A stretch of DNA of 34,034 bases from positions 1 to 34,034 of the forward strand of contig JBBIMP010000051.1 of assembly GCA_037444305.1 (NCBI GenBank). Reading direction: 5' to 3'. The translations under genes were made by a program, and so were the position numbers. Origin of the DNA: JBBIMP01 sp037444305. GTDB taxonomy: Bacteria; Acidobacteriota; UBA6911. Below the pieces are notes generated by a model that saw only the letters and a list, made by a program, of their open reading frames with translations, was not told the origin of the DNA and made no database searches. How positions within the stretch are numbered: position 1 is the first letter of the stretch; each line of letters starts with the position of its first letter. Positions 9,765 to 17,297 of this stretch are shown piece after piece.

Positions 9765-11171
9765 CTACTCTTTTTTGAAATCGGTGGACCCCACCATCCG
9801 CTGGTACTCCCTCGCCCTGAAATCGACGTTCAGCTCCGCCGCCAGTTTCCGGCAGGCTTCCAGGTCCACGCCGGGGAGGTCCACAGCGGTGAGACAGACG
9901 CTCGGAATCTTCCCCGCGCATTCCCGGACGAAATCCACGACGGCCGCGAAGGAATCCTGGCCGAAATCGGGCCGGACGACCCGGTTGTAGGTCTGCGGAT
10001 CGGCGGCGTCGATGGATATGGAGATTTCGTCCAGGAAGGGCGCGATATCCGGGACGATGTTGCGCCCGTGGATCAGGTTGCCGTGGCCGTTGGTATTCAG
10101 GCGTGTGCGGATCCCCCTGTGCTTGAGATGCCGCGCTATTTCGATGAGCTCGTCAAGCCGCAGCGTGGGCTCTCCGAATCCGCAGAAGATGATCTCCCGG
10201 TAGCGCGTCGGATCGCCGATCGCCTCGAGGTAGGCCCGGACTCCGGGCTCGACGGCGAGGCTCAGGTTGTAGCCGCTGGCCACCGGTGCGCTCTCCCGCC
10301 GGCAGAATACGCACCGGGCCGTGCACCGGTTGGTGAGGTTCACGTAAAGACGGTCCCGGATGGTGTAGACCAGCACGTCGCCGTCCGCCGGCCCGGGATG
10401 GCCGGTTATGCGGTGAAAGTTGGCCGTCGTGTTCCGGGCGACGTCTTCGAAGGTCACGTCCATTGCCCGGGCGAGGCTCTCCGCCACCTTCACGACGAAC
10501 GCCGGTTCGTTTCGCCGCCCGCGGTAGGGTACGGGCGCCAGGTGCGGGGCGGCGCTTTCGACCAGGATCTGGTCGAGTCTCAGGCCGGCCGCCGCCTGCC
10601 GGAGAGGGGCTGCAGAGCGGAAAGTCACCATGCCGGAAAAGGAGACGAGCAGGCCCAGGTCCCTGGAGGCGAGCGCCTGCTCTGGGGTGCCGGAAAAGGC
10701 GTGCACGATGCCGCGCCACTTACCCCCGCGGGACTCCTTTTTCAGGATCGAGAAAAGGTCGTTCCAGGCGTCGCGGCAGTGCAGGATGACCGGGATGTTG
10801 CGCTCCCGCGCGATCCGCAGCTGGCGCTGGAACGCCGACCGCTGGAGATTCGCGGGGGAATTCCGGTAGTGGTAGTCCAGGCCGATTTCGCCGAGGAAGA
10901 GAACCCTGGGGTGCCGGAGACGGTCTTCCAGGTCCTCGAGGCAGGCTTCCGTGGCGGCACGGGCGTCGTGCGGGTGGACGCCGATCGCGGCGTGCACGGC
11001 AGCGTGCTTTTCCGCCAGCTCGAGGGTTTCCTGCGCCGACCGCTTCTCCAGGCTCGCGGCGGCCACGGCGACGAGCGACTGGACGCCGGCATCGAACGCG
11101 CGGCGGAGGACCCCTTCCCTGTCGGGATCGAATTCGGGGTGATCCAGGTGAACGTGAGTGTCTACGAGCAT
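9765..11171 (-). CDS. TatD-family hydrolase fused to a radical SAM domain
   Basis: A 468-residue two-domain protein. Residues 1-262 are a TatD-type metallo-hydrolase: HVH near the start (DTHVHLDHPEF), GEIGLDYHY, ILHCRDA and IVHAFSG supply the expected His and Glu metal ligands. The usual ETDAP motif is ESAAP at 205-209, so Ala207 replaces the conserved metal-binding Asp. Residues about 275-468 are a compact radical SAM domain with CTARCVFC for the 4Fe-4S cluster, FCGFGEPTLR and SISIDAADPQTYNRVVRP. The combination corresponds to the known TatD-linked radical SAM family, whose substrate is unknown. TatD proteins are DNases, RNases or tRNA-editing-type hydrolases. It is divergent from the TPR gene at 11367. 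Both domains are certain; the role is not. Confidence 0.88.
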   Translation of the reverse strand: MLVDTHVHLDHPEFDPDREGVLRRAFDAGVQSLVAVAAASLEKRSAQETLELAEKHAAVHAAIGVHPHDARAATEACLEDLEDRLRHPRVLFLGEIGLDYHYRNSPANLQRSAFQRQLRIARERNIPVILHCRDAWNDLFSILKKESRGGKWRGIVHAFSGTPEQALASRDLGLLVSFSGMVTFRSAAPLRQAAAGLRLDQILVESAAPHLAPVPYRGRRNEPAFVVKVAESLARAMDVTFEDVARNTTANFHRITGHPGPADGDVLVYTIRDRLYVNLTNRCTARCVFCRRESAPVASGYNLSLAVEPGVRAYLEAIGDPTRYREIIFCGFGEPTLRLDELIEIARHLKHRGIRTRLNTNGHGNLIHGRNIVPDIAPFLDEISISIDAADPQTYNRVVRPDFGQDSFAAVVDFVRECAGKIPSVCLTAVDLPGVDLEACRKLAAELNVDFRAREYQRMVGSTDFKKE

Positions 11172-11366
11172 GCCATCGGTCCCGCGTTTTCGTCTTTCTC
11201 CGGCAATGATGATACCAGCATTTGTGCACCTTTGTGCCTCGGTGTCTTGGAGGTGCGCTTTGGTTATGGCCGTGGGTTCCCGGCATCGGCTATTGGCAAA
11301 GATGAAATACTAGTCCATCATGAAGGTTTCAGGCGTTGTGCGGATCTGAGGAGGTTTGAGGCGAAC

Positions 11367-12050
11367 ATGGCAAAGCAGGCTAAGAGAGAACCGAAGGCGG
11401 CCCCGACGCAGGGATCGGCGGCAAATGCGTTTTTTATCGGGGTGATCTGCCTCGTTCTGGGATTTGCCGGGGGCTATTATTTCGGCCAAAGCACGGATAC
11501 GCCGGCGGCAACAGCGTCCCCTTCGGCACAGGCGCCGGGCCCGGTTGCCAACACCGCGGTCATGGTGCAGCAGGAAGCGGGCTTGAAGGCGATGCTGCAG
11601 TCCAACCCCTCGGACCTGAACGCGCTGATCCGCCTTGGCGACCTCTACTACGACACCGGGCGGCCGCGGGAAGCCGTGGATTATTACGGTCGGGCGCTGG
11701 AGATCGATCCCACCAACGTGAACGTCCGGACCGACCGGGGGACGTCCTACTGGAACCTGGGCCAGGCTGACGCGGCCGTCGCCGAATTCAACAAGTCGTT
11801 GGAGTACAATCCCTCGCATCCGCAGACGCTTTACAACCTGGGCGTGGTTTCGCTTCACGGCAAGAACGACGCCGGGGCAGCACGAAAAGCCTGGGAGACC
11901 CTCCTGGCCACGAATCCCAACTATCCCGAGGCCGCGAGGGTCCGGGAAGTCCTGGCCTCGCTCCCCGCATCGGGCGAGATGCCGGGCGTGGGCGCCCCGC
12001 AGGAGGGCCAGAGCCTCGAATCCCTCATGAACCAGCTCAAGAAAAAATAA
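11367..12050 (+). CDS. Membrane-anchored TPR protein
   Basis: A 227-residue protein with a short charged N-terminus, one membrane segment at about 20-40 (FFIGVICLVLGFAGGYYFG), a Pro/Ala-rich linker to about 65, and three tetratricopeptide repeats at about 84-117, 118-151 and 152-185 (LGDLYYDTGRPREAVDYY, then RGTSYWNLGQADAAVAEF). The layout resembles CcmI/NrfG-type scaffold proteins, but no cytochrome-maturation genes are nearby, so I do not assign that role. The helical repeats probably bind a protein partner on the periplasmic side. GAGGAGG at 11348-11354 supports the ATG at 11367. A longer open frame upstream is the antisense of the TatD-radical SAM gene. Confidence 0.85.
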   Translation: MAKQAKREPKAAPTQGSAANAFFIGVICLVLGFAGGYYFGQSTDTPAATASPSAQAPGPVANTAVMVQQEAGLKAMLQSNPSDLNALIRLGDLYYDTGRPREAVDYYGRALEIDPTNVNVRTDRGTSYWNLGQADAAVAEFNKSLEYNPSHPQTLYNLGVVSLHGKNDAGAARKAWETLLATNPNYPEAARVREVLASLPASGEMPGVGAPQEGQSLESLMNQLKKK

Positions 12051-12075
12051 TTTTCGGGACAGGCGCGAATGGCGC

Positions 12076-12209
12076 TTAATTAGTTTCTGTCGCGAAACTC
12101 GGTATTCGGCAATGCGGGGACAATGGCCGCATTGAAAACAAAAGACTTACGGCTCGAACATAACCTCCATCTCGCCAAAATTGGGAGTTTCGCGACAGAA
12201 ACCAATTAA
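12076..12209. repeat. 134-bp element with 24-bp inverted ends
   Basis: The arms at 12076-12099 and 12186-12209 are inverted repeats matching at 23 of 24 positions, and both outer ends read TTAATT. Each arm contains its own small hairpin (AGTTTC-TGTCGC-GAAACT). A third stem (AATGCGG with CCGCATT) lies in the centre. There is no reading frame. This looks like a MITE-like or BIME-like non-autonomous element. Confidence 0.65.
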
Positions 12210-12218
12210 GGAATCGAG

Positions 12219-12303
12219 AACCCCGAAGGGGTCCAACAGGAAAGCCCAGGGCGCAAGCCCTGGGTAAGGCGGGATAAGGGGAGAGAGGCGCCCCTTCGGG
12301 GCT
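12219..12303. repeat. Dispersed palindromic repeat, copy 1
   Basis: Three hairpins in a row: CCCCGAAGGGG (12221-12231), CCCAGGGC-GCAA-GCCCTGGG (12245-12264) and GCCCC-TTC-GGGGC (12290-12302). The phrase GGTCCAACAGGAAAGCCCAGGGC recurs almost identically (without the first two G bases changed in context) in the second copy near the right end of the window, so this is a dispersed family rather than a gene-specific terminator. Confidence 0.7.
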
Positions 12304-12366
12304 TAAGCAATTGATTTGGCGACGTTACCAGGTGATTTCGACCGCCCTTAGCTAAGCGCCCTTCAA

Positions 12367-12446
12367 GACAGGCGCCATAACCTCGAAACTCCGGGAGAGA
12401 GCGCCCGAATCCTTGACCGCATAATTTCGAGGTTATGGCGCCTGTC
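12367..12446. repeat. 80-bp element with perfect 22-bp inverted arms
   Basis: The arms at 12367-12388 (GACAGGCGCCATAACCTCGA then AA) and 12425-12446 are exact reverse complements, separated by 36 nt. The right arm ends 7 nt before the stop of the minus-strand LytTR gene, so it may also serve as a bidirectional terminator. The form resembles REP elements mobilised by RAYT transposases; no such transposase is in the window. Confidence 0.65.
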
Positions 12447-12453
12447 CCCGGAA

Positions 12454-13209
12454 TCAGGAGAGGGCGGAGCGGAGGCGGGCGTAGCCGGAGCGGCTGACCG
12501 GAAGCTTCGTGCCGTCCGCCATGACGGCGAGGTGACCCCCTTTCGCCCAGGGCTCCAGGCGCACCAGCTTCTCGACATTCAAAAGACAGGAACGGTGCAC
12601 ACGGACGAAGAGGCCCGAGTCGAGCTGTTCCTCCAGGGCGGTGAGCGTCTCCTGCTTCAGATACTCGCGCCCCTGGCTCCAGATGGCGGCGTAGTCGTCC
12701 CGGGCGCGGATGTAGTCGATCTTCTTCGCCGGGATCACATGGACTTTGGCCCCGTCGCGCACCAGAATCCGCTCCACGGGGAGAGACTCCCGCTTCACCT
12801 GTTCCACCACGGACGCCACCTGCGGCCTTCCGCCATCCGGGCTGCGGGCAACGCGGTTTAGCGCTTCGTTCAAACGCTCCGCGCTGACCGGCTTCAGCAG
12901 GTAGTCGGCCGCGTGGACTTCGAACGCCTTCAGCGCATACTCATCGTAGGCCGTGACGAAGATGACCGCAGGGTTGTGCTCGATCAGCTCCAGGACCTCG
13001 AAGCCGTCGAGCCGCGGCATCTGGATGTCCAGCAGGAGCAGGTCCGGTTTGTGCTCGCCAATGGCCTTCACCGCCTCGAAACCGTTGGCGCACTCGGCCA
13101 CGATTTCTACGTCCGGGCGCGTTTCCAGGTGCTCGCGGAGGATCCCCCGGGCCAGTTCCTCATCGTCTACGATAATGGCCTTGAGCGTCGCTTCGGGTGT
13201 GTCGGGCAT
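12454..13209 (-). CDS. LytTR-family response regulator
   Basis: A 251-residue transcription regulator. The receiver domain (about 8-125) has the acidic pair Asp15/Asp16, phosphoacceptor Asp61 (LLDIQMPRLDGFEVL) and the Lys of LLKPVS. The C-terminal LytTR DNA-binding domain (about 150-251) shows VHVIPAKKIDYIRARDDY and FVRVHRSCLLNVEKL, which bind imperfect direct repeats upstream of target promoters. The start is the ATG at 13209, with AAGGAGA upstream; a longer frame reaching 13278 overlaps the kinase gene and is not needed. It follows the LytS-type kinase by 37 nt and is its partner. Targets cannot be read from the sequence. Confidence 0.92.
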   Translation of the reverse strand: MPDTPEATLKAIIVDDEELARGILREHLETRPDVEIVAECANGFEAVKAIGEHKPDLLLLDIQMPRLDGFEVLELIEHNPAVIFVTAYDEYALKAFEVHAADYLLKPVSAERLNEALNRVARSPDGGRPQVASVVEQVKRESLPVERILVRDGAKVHVIPAKKIDYIRARDDYAAIWSQGREYLKQETLTALEEQLDSGLFVRVHRSCLLNVEKLVRLEPWAKGGHLAVMADGTKLPVSRSGYARLRSALS

Positions 13210-13246
13210 ATGACGTGATCTCCTTGCCGCCGCGCGGCGGCTCGAA

Positions 13247-14305
13247 TCAGGCGTCCCGCGCCGGCAGCGCCAGTACAACTCGGAAATGCCCGGAATTCTG
13301 CTTCACCGCCAGCGAGGCCTCGCGGCCATAGATGTTGCGCAGCCGGCTGCGGAGGTTGGTCAGGCCGATTCCCTGGCCGCGGACAGGATCCGCATCAGGA
13401 TCGGTCGGGTTCTCCACAAAAACAACGAGGCGCCCGCTGCCCATCCTCGCCTCGATCTTCACCTCGCCGCCGTCGAGCAGGCGGGCGATGCCGTGGTTGA
13501 CGGCATTCTCGAGCAGCGGCTGGAGCAGCAGGGGCGGAACCGGAAAATCGGCCGTGCCTTCCCCGATCTCCATGGTGACCTCGAGGCGCGAGCCGAGGCG
13601 TACCTGCTCGATGGCCACGTATTTCTGCACCAGGTCGAGCTCGAGGGCGAACGGGACCAGTTCCCTCTCCCCGAGAGCGAGACTCTTCCTGAGGAAGTCC
13701 GCCAGCAGTTCGCACATCCGCCGCGCCCCGGCGGCGTTGGCGGAGGTCAAGGCGCTGATCGAGTTGAGGCTGTTGAAGAGAAAATGCGGGTCCACCTTGG
13801 CCTTGAGCGCTTTCAGTTCCGCTTCGCGGGCCAGAATCTGCAGCTCCAGCGCCCGGCGCTCGGCCTCGCGCGACTGCTCGAAGGCCGCCATGAGGTAGCC
13901 GCCCGCGGAAGCGAGGAAGAACAGGAGAATCCCCACCGTGAAAAGCAGCGGCGCCTGCCTCTGGAGTTGCGTCCCGACTTCGCCCAGGGCGCCCGAACTC
14001 ATGAGCGCGGCGGCCATGCCCCTGGACATCAGGAGCCAGAGCGAGCTGGTAAGAATCGCGGCCAGGAGGTGGACGCCGGCGAGCTTGAGCACCCCGTGGC
14101 TGCCCAGCGGAAAGGCGCGGCAGATGTACCATGCCGCGAGGCCGAGGAAGGCGTAGCCCAGCATCATGGGCACGGCGATGGCGAACGCCTGGGTCCAGCC
14201 GAAGCCGCCCGCAAAGACGAGCAGCGCGGCGAGCAGCGCCGCCGCCGGCTGCCACGCGGCCAGGTAGATCAGCAGTCTCCCTTTATGGCCGAATATTGGA
14301 TGCAT
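13247..14305 (-). CDS. LytS-type sensor histidine kinase
   Basis: A 352-residue inner-membrane kinase. Four hydrophobic segments lie in residues about 10-140, then a coiled-coil helix rich in Glu, Arg and Leu (about 143-170), and the His_kinase motif DPHFLFNSLNS with phosphorylated His174. The ATP-binding domain has PLLLQPLLENAVNHG and GQGIGLTNLRSRL. This architecture pairs with LytTR regulators, and one follows 37 nt downstream. A LiaF-like membrane protein precedes it by 42 nt, so the three form an operon probably concerned with envelope state. No periplasmic ligand domain is visible; sensing is presumably within the membrane or through the LiaF-like partner. Confidence 0.92.
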   Translation of the reverse strand: MHPIFGHKGRLLIYLAAWQPAAALLAALLVFAGGFGWTQAFAIAVPMMLGYAFLGLAAWYICRAFPLGSHGVLKLAGVHLLAAILTSSLWLLMSRGMAAALMSSGALGEVGTQLQRQAPLLFTVGILLFFLASAGGYLMAAFEQSREAERRALELQILAREAELKALKAKVDPHFLFNSLNSISALTSANAAGARRMCELLADFLRKSLALGERELVPFALELDLVQKYVAIEQVRLGSRLEVTMEIGEGTADFPVPPLLLQPLLENAVNHGIARLLDGGEVKIEARMGSGRLVVFVENPTDPDADPVRGQGIGLTNLRSRLRNIYGREASLAVKQNSGHFRVVLALPARDA

Positions 14306-14347
14306 GCGAGGAACCTTCCGGCGAGCTCCGCAGTGAACGCACCGACG

Positions 14348-15040
14348 TCAGTTGCGGATCTCGACGGCGCCCATTATAGCCAAACCCCGCACCACAAGGG
14401 TCCCTTCGGGCGGACCCGGGGGCGCCTGGGTGGTATCCGAGAACCCCCCAAGGAAGGGGATGCCGCGGGATTCCACAACCCAGGTTTCGGGGACCTTGAT
14501 TTCGATTCCGCCCCAGAAGGCGAAGGTGTTGAGCGTCGCCCTGGGGTTTTTCATCGCGGCCCGGCGCAGGTCCAGTTCACAACCGCCCATGACGGCTGAA
14601 AGTTCGCCCCCGTCAAAATCCATGGAGTTGCAGGTGCGTTCGATGCCGCTCATGAAGGCCAGCGCGGACACGGTGTTGCGGGCTTCGGTCGGGTGCACGT
14701 TCTCCTCGCGCGCCAGGGCCTGCCAGACGATCGCCCCGCCACCGAAGATCAGGAGCAGCGGCCAGAGATGACCTAAGTCGAAGTTGATGATGCGGAAGTT
14801 GTCCATCAGCAGCAGGATGCCGATGGAGGCGAAGGTGAAGCCGAGGAAATACCCGGGCAGCTGGCGCGCCTGCGCGAATTTGTAGACGCCGAAAAGTATG
14901 AGCGCTACTGGCCAGTAGGCGAACGGCACGCTGAACCTGAATATGTCCAGGTTCTCCAGCAGAAGGATCACGCCCAGAATGAGGGCGGCAATCCCGAGAA
15001 GCAGTTGGGGGGTTGGTTTAATTTTCTTTGCGTCGTTCAT
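14348..15040 (-). CDS. LiaF-like membrane protein (DUF5668 plus LiaF C-terminal domain)
   Basis: A 230-residue protein with four hydrophobic helices at about 12-29, 38-55, 62-80 and 91-108 and a soluble beta-rich C-terminal domain (about 120-230). The latter, with SAVMGGCELDLRRAAMKNP, FWGGIEIKVPETW and GLAIMGAVEIRN, resembles the LiaF-type domain of proteins that restrain cell-envelope stress kinases. I chose the ATG at 15040 because GGAG lies 6 nt upstream; in-frame ATGs at 15046 and 15052 are alternatives. It leads an operon with a LytS-type kinase and LytTR regulator, so it may modulate that kinase as LiaF does LiaS. That functional analogy is inference. Confidence 0.82.
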   Translation of the reverse strand: MNDAKKIKPTPQLLLGIAALILGVILLLENLDIFRFSVPFAYWPVALILFGVYKFAQARQLPGYFLGFTFASIGILLLMDNFRIINFDLGHLWPLLLIFGGGAIVWQALAREENVHPTEARNTVSALAFMSGIERTCNSMDFDGGELSAVMGGCELDLRRAAMKNPRATLNTFAFWGGIEIKVPETWVVESRGIPFLGGFSDTTQAPPGPPEGTLVVRGLAIMGAVEIRN

Positions 15041-15161
15041 GTTCATCTCCATGTCGTTGCGAATCCGAGGATACCGGGCGGGGAGAAAAAACAGCACGGC
15101 CTTTTCGGCGAATGGACGAGGTTTACCGGTGAACAGCCGGAAGATGCCGGTTTGGATGCGA

Positions 15162-16424
15162 TCAGTAGGCGACCAGCAGCTGGATATATCCGAATCGGGC
15201 GGCCGCATCACCGGCAGTGGAGTGCGCGAAGCCCTGCGGCCAGAAAACGGAGTAGCCGAGCAGAAACCTCCAGTGGCTCGAGAGGTTGATGGCGCCCGTG
15301 GCATCCAACTCGCGCCCGACGTGCCTTCCCGAGCGGCCCGACGGATCGCGTGCCAGTGCCTTTCCGCCGGCGTTCTTCCACGCGCCGCGGGCCTCGGCCA
15401 GCCAGAACTCGAGGCAGTCCAGTTCCAGCTGCACCCGCGGGGAAGGCTTGAGCGAGAAGATGAACCGGAGGTTGTGCAGGTTGCGCCAGCCGAACAGGTC
15501 GATGTAGCCGTACTGGGAGTGATTGGTGGGATAAAGGTTGTGAAATTCCCTCGACTTCCCGTCGGCAGGATCCCCGTCGCCGCCGGCGAAATTGTATTCC
15601 GCACCCAGCGCGGGCGAATGCCGCACGCCCCAGGTATGGTCGGCCCTGTACGTCAACGCCGCCGCCAGGTGTGGGTCTTCGTTGCGGCGGCCGACCTGCC
15701 AGGCGGCTTCGAGGTTGTGCCGCCAGCCCTTGTCCTGCCGCGTGTAGCGCGCGCCCGAGGTGAGCAGCCGGGTCCCGCCGCTGCGGACCTCGCCGCGAAG
15801 ATTCGTCTGGTCCTGGAGCCAGAAGGCGTAGGGTTCGATCGACTGCCTGCTGTCGGAGGCTTTCCACGACACGCCGAAAACGTTCTGCCCGCGGGCAAAA
15901 CCGCGCTGCCTCGGGGCCGGCAGATTCGCCGCGAACAATTGCACCCGGCGTCCCCCCTTCTCCCGGTAAATGGACACCGCGTCGAAGGAGCGGCCGGTGT
16001 TGCTCCAGCCGAAGGCCCCGATCAGCCTCTCCTGGCCCACGGACAATTCCTGCCTGCCCGCGCGCAGCCGGAAGCCTTCTTTAAGAGGGGCATCCAGATA
16101 GAGCTGGTAGAGGTGGAAATTGGCCGGGCCGTAGGGCGAGCGCTCCCTGTTCCATACGGACGAATCCTGGACCTGGGCGAAGCCCTAAAGGGAACGCCAG
16201 CGCGGCGCCACCGACAGGCGGAACCGCTGGAGGAAGGGCCGGTTGTCGTCGGTGCGGGAGGCGTTGAAATCGAAATCATCCCGGATCTCCGAGCGCAGCC
16301 TGAATTCCCACTTGACGGGCATCTCGAATTCCTTGCTGCCGGCCTGGTCAGCGGAGAAGAGCGGCCCGGCCGCAAGGACTATCAGGCCGGGCAAAGGCAA
16401 GCACAGGCGCGTGAGGGTCTCCAT
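15162..16424 (-). pseudogene. Alginate-export-type porin, interrupted by an in-frame amber codon
   Basis: A 421-codon frame for an outer-membrane beta-barrel resembling the alginate-export domain family. It starts at ATG 16424 after GGAGA, has a signal peptide (LCLPLPGLIVLAAGPLFSA) and then barrel strands (KWEFRLRSEIRDDFDF). Codon 80 is TAG (16185-16187), after RWRSL. The same frame continues without any shift as GFAQVQDSSVWN, FHLYQLYLDAP, LRAGRQELSVGQERLIGAFG and on to a normal TGA at 15162. The match of both halves to one porin shows a single nonsense change. It could be a recent mutation, a sequencing error or suppressed readthrough. Other genes here stop with TAG (acylase, M14 peptidase), which argues against reassigned amber. 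It lies downstream of a response regulator on the same strand. Confidence 0.75.
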
Positions 16425-16528
16425 CGCATCTCCGGATAAACCCATGATACTTCAGCTCAGCCGGCCACAGAAAGCCTTGGGGAAAGGATTTTCTCGGCGC
16501 GGCGGCAGGAGCGAAGCCGGCGCGTTTT

Positions 16529-16906
16529 TCAGGCCCGCACTTCCACGCCGGGCAGGTCGAGTAGCGCGCGGTGGAGCTCGCCCAGGTCCACCGGCTTGTT
16601 CAGGTAGGCGTCGATCAAACCCGGGGTCACGTCCAGCTCGCTCAACTGGAACGCGGTCACCAGGACAATCGCCACGCCCGGGTGCGCCTGCCGGATGCGC
16701 CGGGCCACCTCCAGGCCGTCCAGGTCGGGCAACTGGTAATCCAGCAGAACGATGTCGAACCGGGCCTGCTGCACCTGGTGCATGGCCTCGACGCCGTTGA
16801 AGACGGGGTGGACTTCGAAGCCCAGCTTCGACAGCGATTTCACCATGGACCAGTTCAAAAGCTTCTCGTCTTCGACGATCAGGATGTTGGAGGCAGGCTT
16901 TGTCAT
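16529..16906 (-). CDS. Single-domain response regulator (REC only)
   Basis: A 125-residue CheY-like receiver with no output domain. It has the acidic pair Glu12/Asp13 (ILIVEDEKLLNW), phosphoacceptor Asp56 (LLDYQLPDLDG), the conserved Thr of VLVTAF and the Lys of LNKPVD. Such proteins relay phosphate or act through protein contact. The ATG at 16906 begins the receiver; an upstream extension to 16966 adds nothing recognisable. No kinase is adjacent, and the next gene on the strand is the interrupted porin 104 bp further on. Partners may be the hybrid kinase of this window or proteins elsewhere. Confidence 0.87.
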   Translation of the reverse strand: MTKPASNILIVEDEKLLNWSMVKSLSKLGFEVHPVFNGVEAMHQVQQARFDIVLLDYQLPDLDGLEVARRIRQAHPGVAIVLVTAFQLSELDVTPGLIDAYLNKPVDLGELHRALLDLPGVEVRA

Positions 16907-17297
16907 AAGGGTCCGCCAGGCTGACCTTCGTTCCTCAAAGCAAATAGCTTGCCAAGGTAGGACCATGGGGACCTACTCATCTCTTTTCGCGTTATTATCT
17001 AGAATAAAAAGACTTAGGCTGCACGGAAGCCGGCGGGAACCCGGCACGGCGCCGTGCCGGGCGTGCTTTGTCATCCTCGGCGCGGGTCAAAGCGCCCAAT
17101 TCTCCAGGCAGTCGGAACCCGCATTTACAAGATAATCGCGGCTGACTGTGATAGGATTCCGCGGTTTGGGTGCCGGAAGCACTGTGATCGCTGCCGGCGG
17201 GCCTGCAGGGCACCCGGGCAGGAAAAATATTTGCGCCGCCGGCAGGCTGGGCCTGATTAAAATAACGTCCTTTTTCAACGACTCCAGAAGGTGAGAT
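16907..17297. other. Gap upstream of pyruvate:ferredoxin oxidoreductase
   Basis: No gene is visible in these 391 bp between divergent genes. They hold a 22-bp perfect palindrome (17040-17061) and two copies of ACTGTGAT (17145-17152 and 17181-17188). TTGCGC at 17231-17236 is followed by an A/T-rich segment (GATTAAAAT), but the spacing is not convincing for a standard promoter. Confidence 0.45.
17040..17061. promoter_or_regulatory. 22-bp perfect palindrome
   Basis: CCCGGCACGGC is followed directly by its reverse complement GCCGTGCCGGG. It lies about 240 bp before the oxidoreductase gene and 130 bp before the divergent response regulator. It may be an operator for a dimeric regulator or simply a stable hairpin; nothing else identifies it. 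Confidence 0.35.

Noticed and set aside
9630..11366. Open frame upstream of and continuous with the TPR gene
   Set aside because: It is the antisense of the TatD-radical SAM gene; the TPR gene has its own ribosome site and start at 11367.
12076..12446. CRISPR array
   Set aside because: The repeats are inverted, of different families and irregularly spaced; there are no uniform spacers or cas genes.
15041..15604. Upstream extension of the LiaF-like frame into the porin region
   Set aside because: The extension is an out-of-frame reading of the porin gene; a ribosome site and the expected N-terminus place the start at 15040.
16185..16187. Amber codon read as pyrrolysine or other recoding
   Set aside because: TAG is a normal stop for several other genes here, and no recoding machinery is present in the window.
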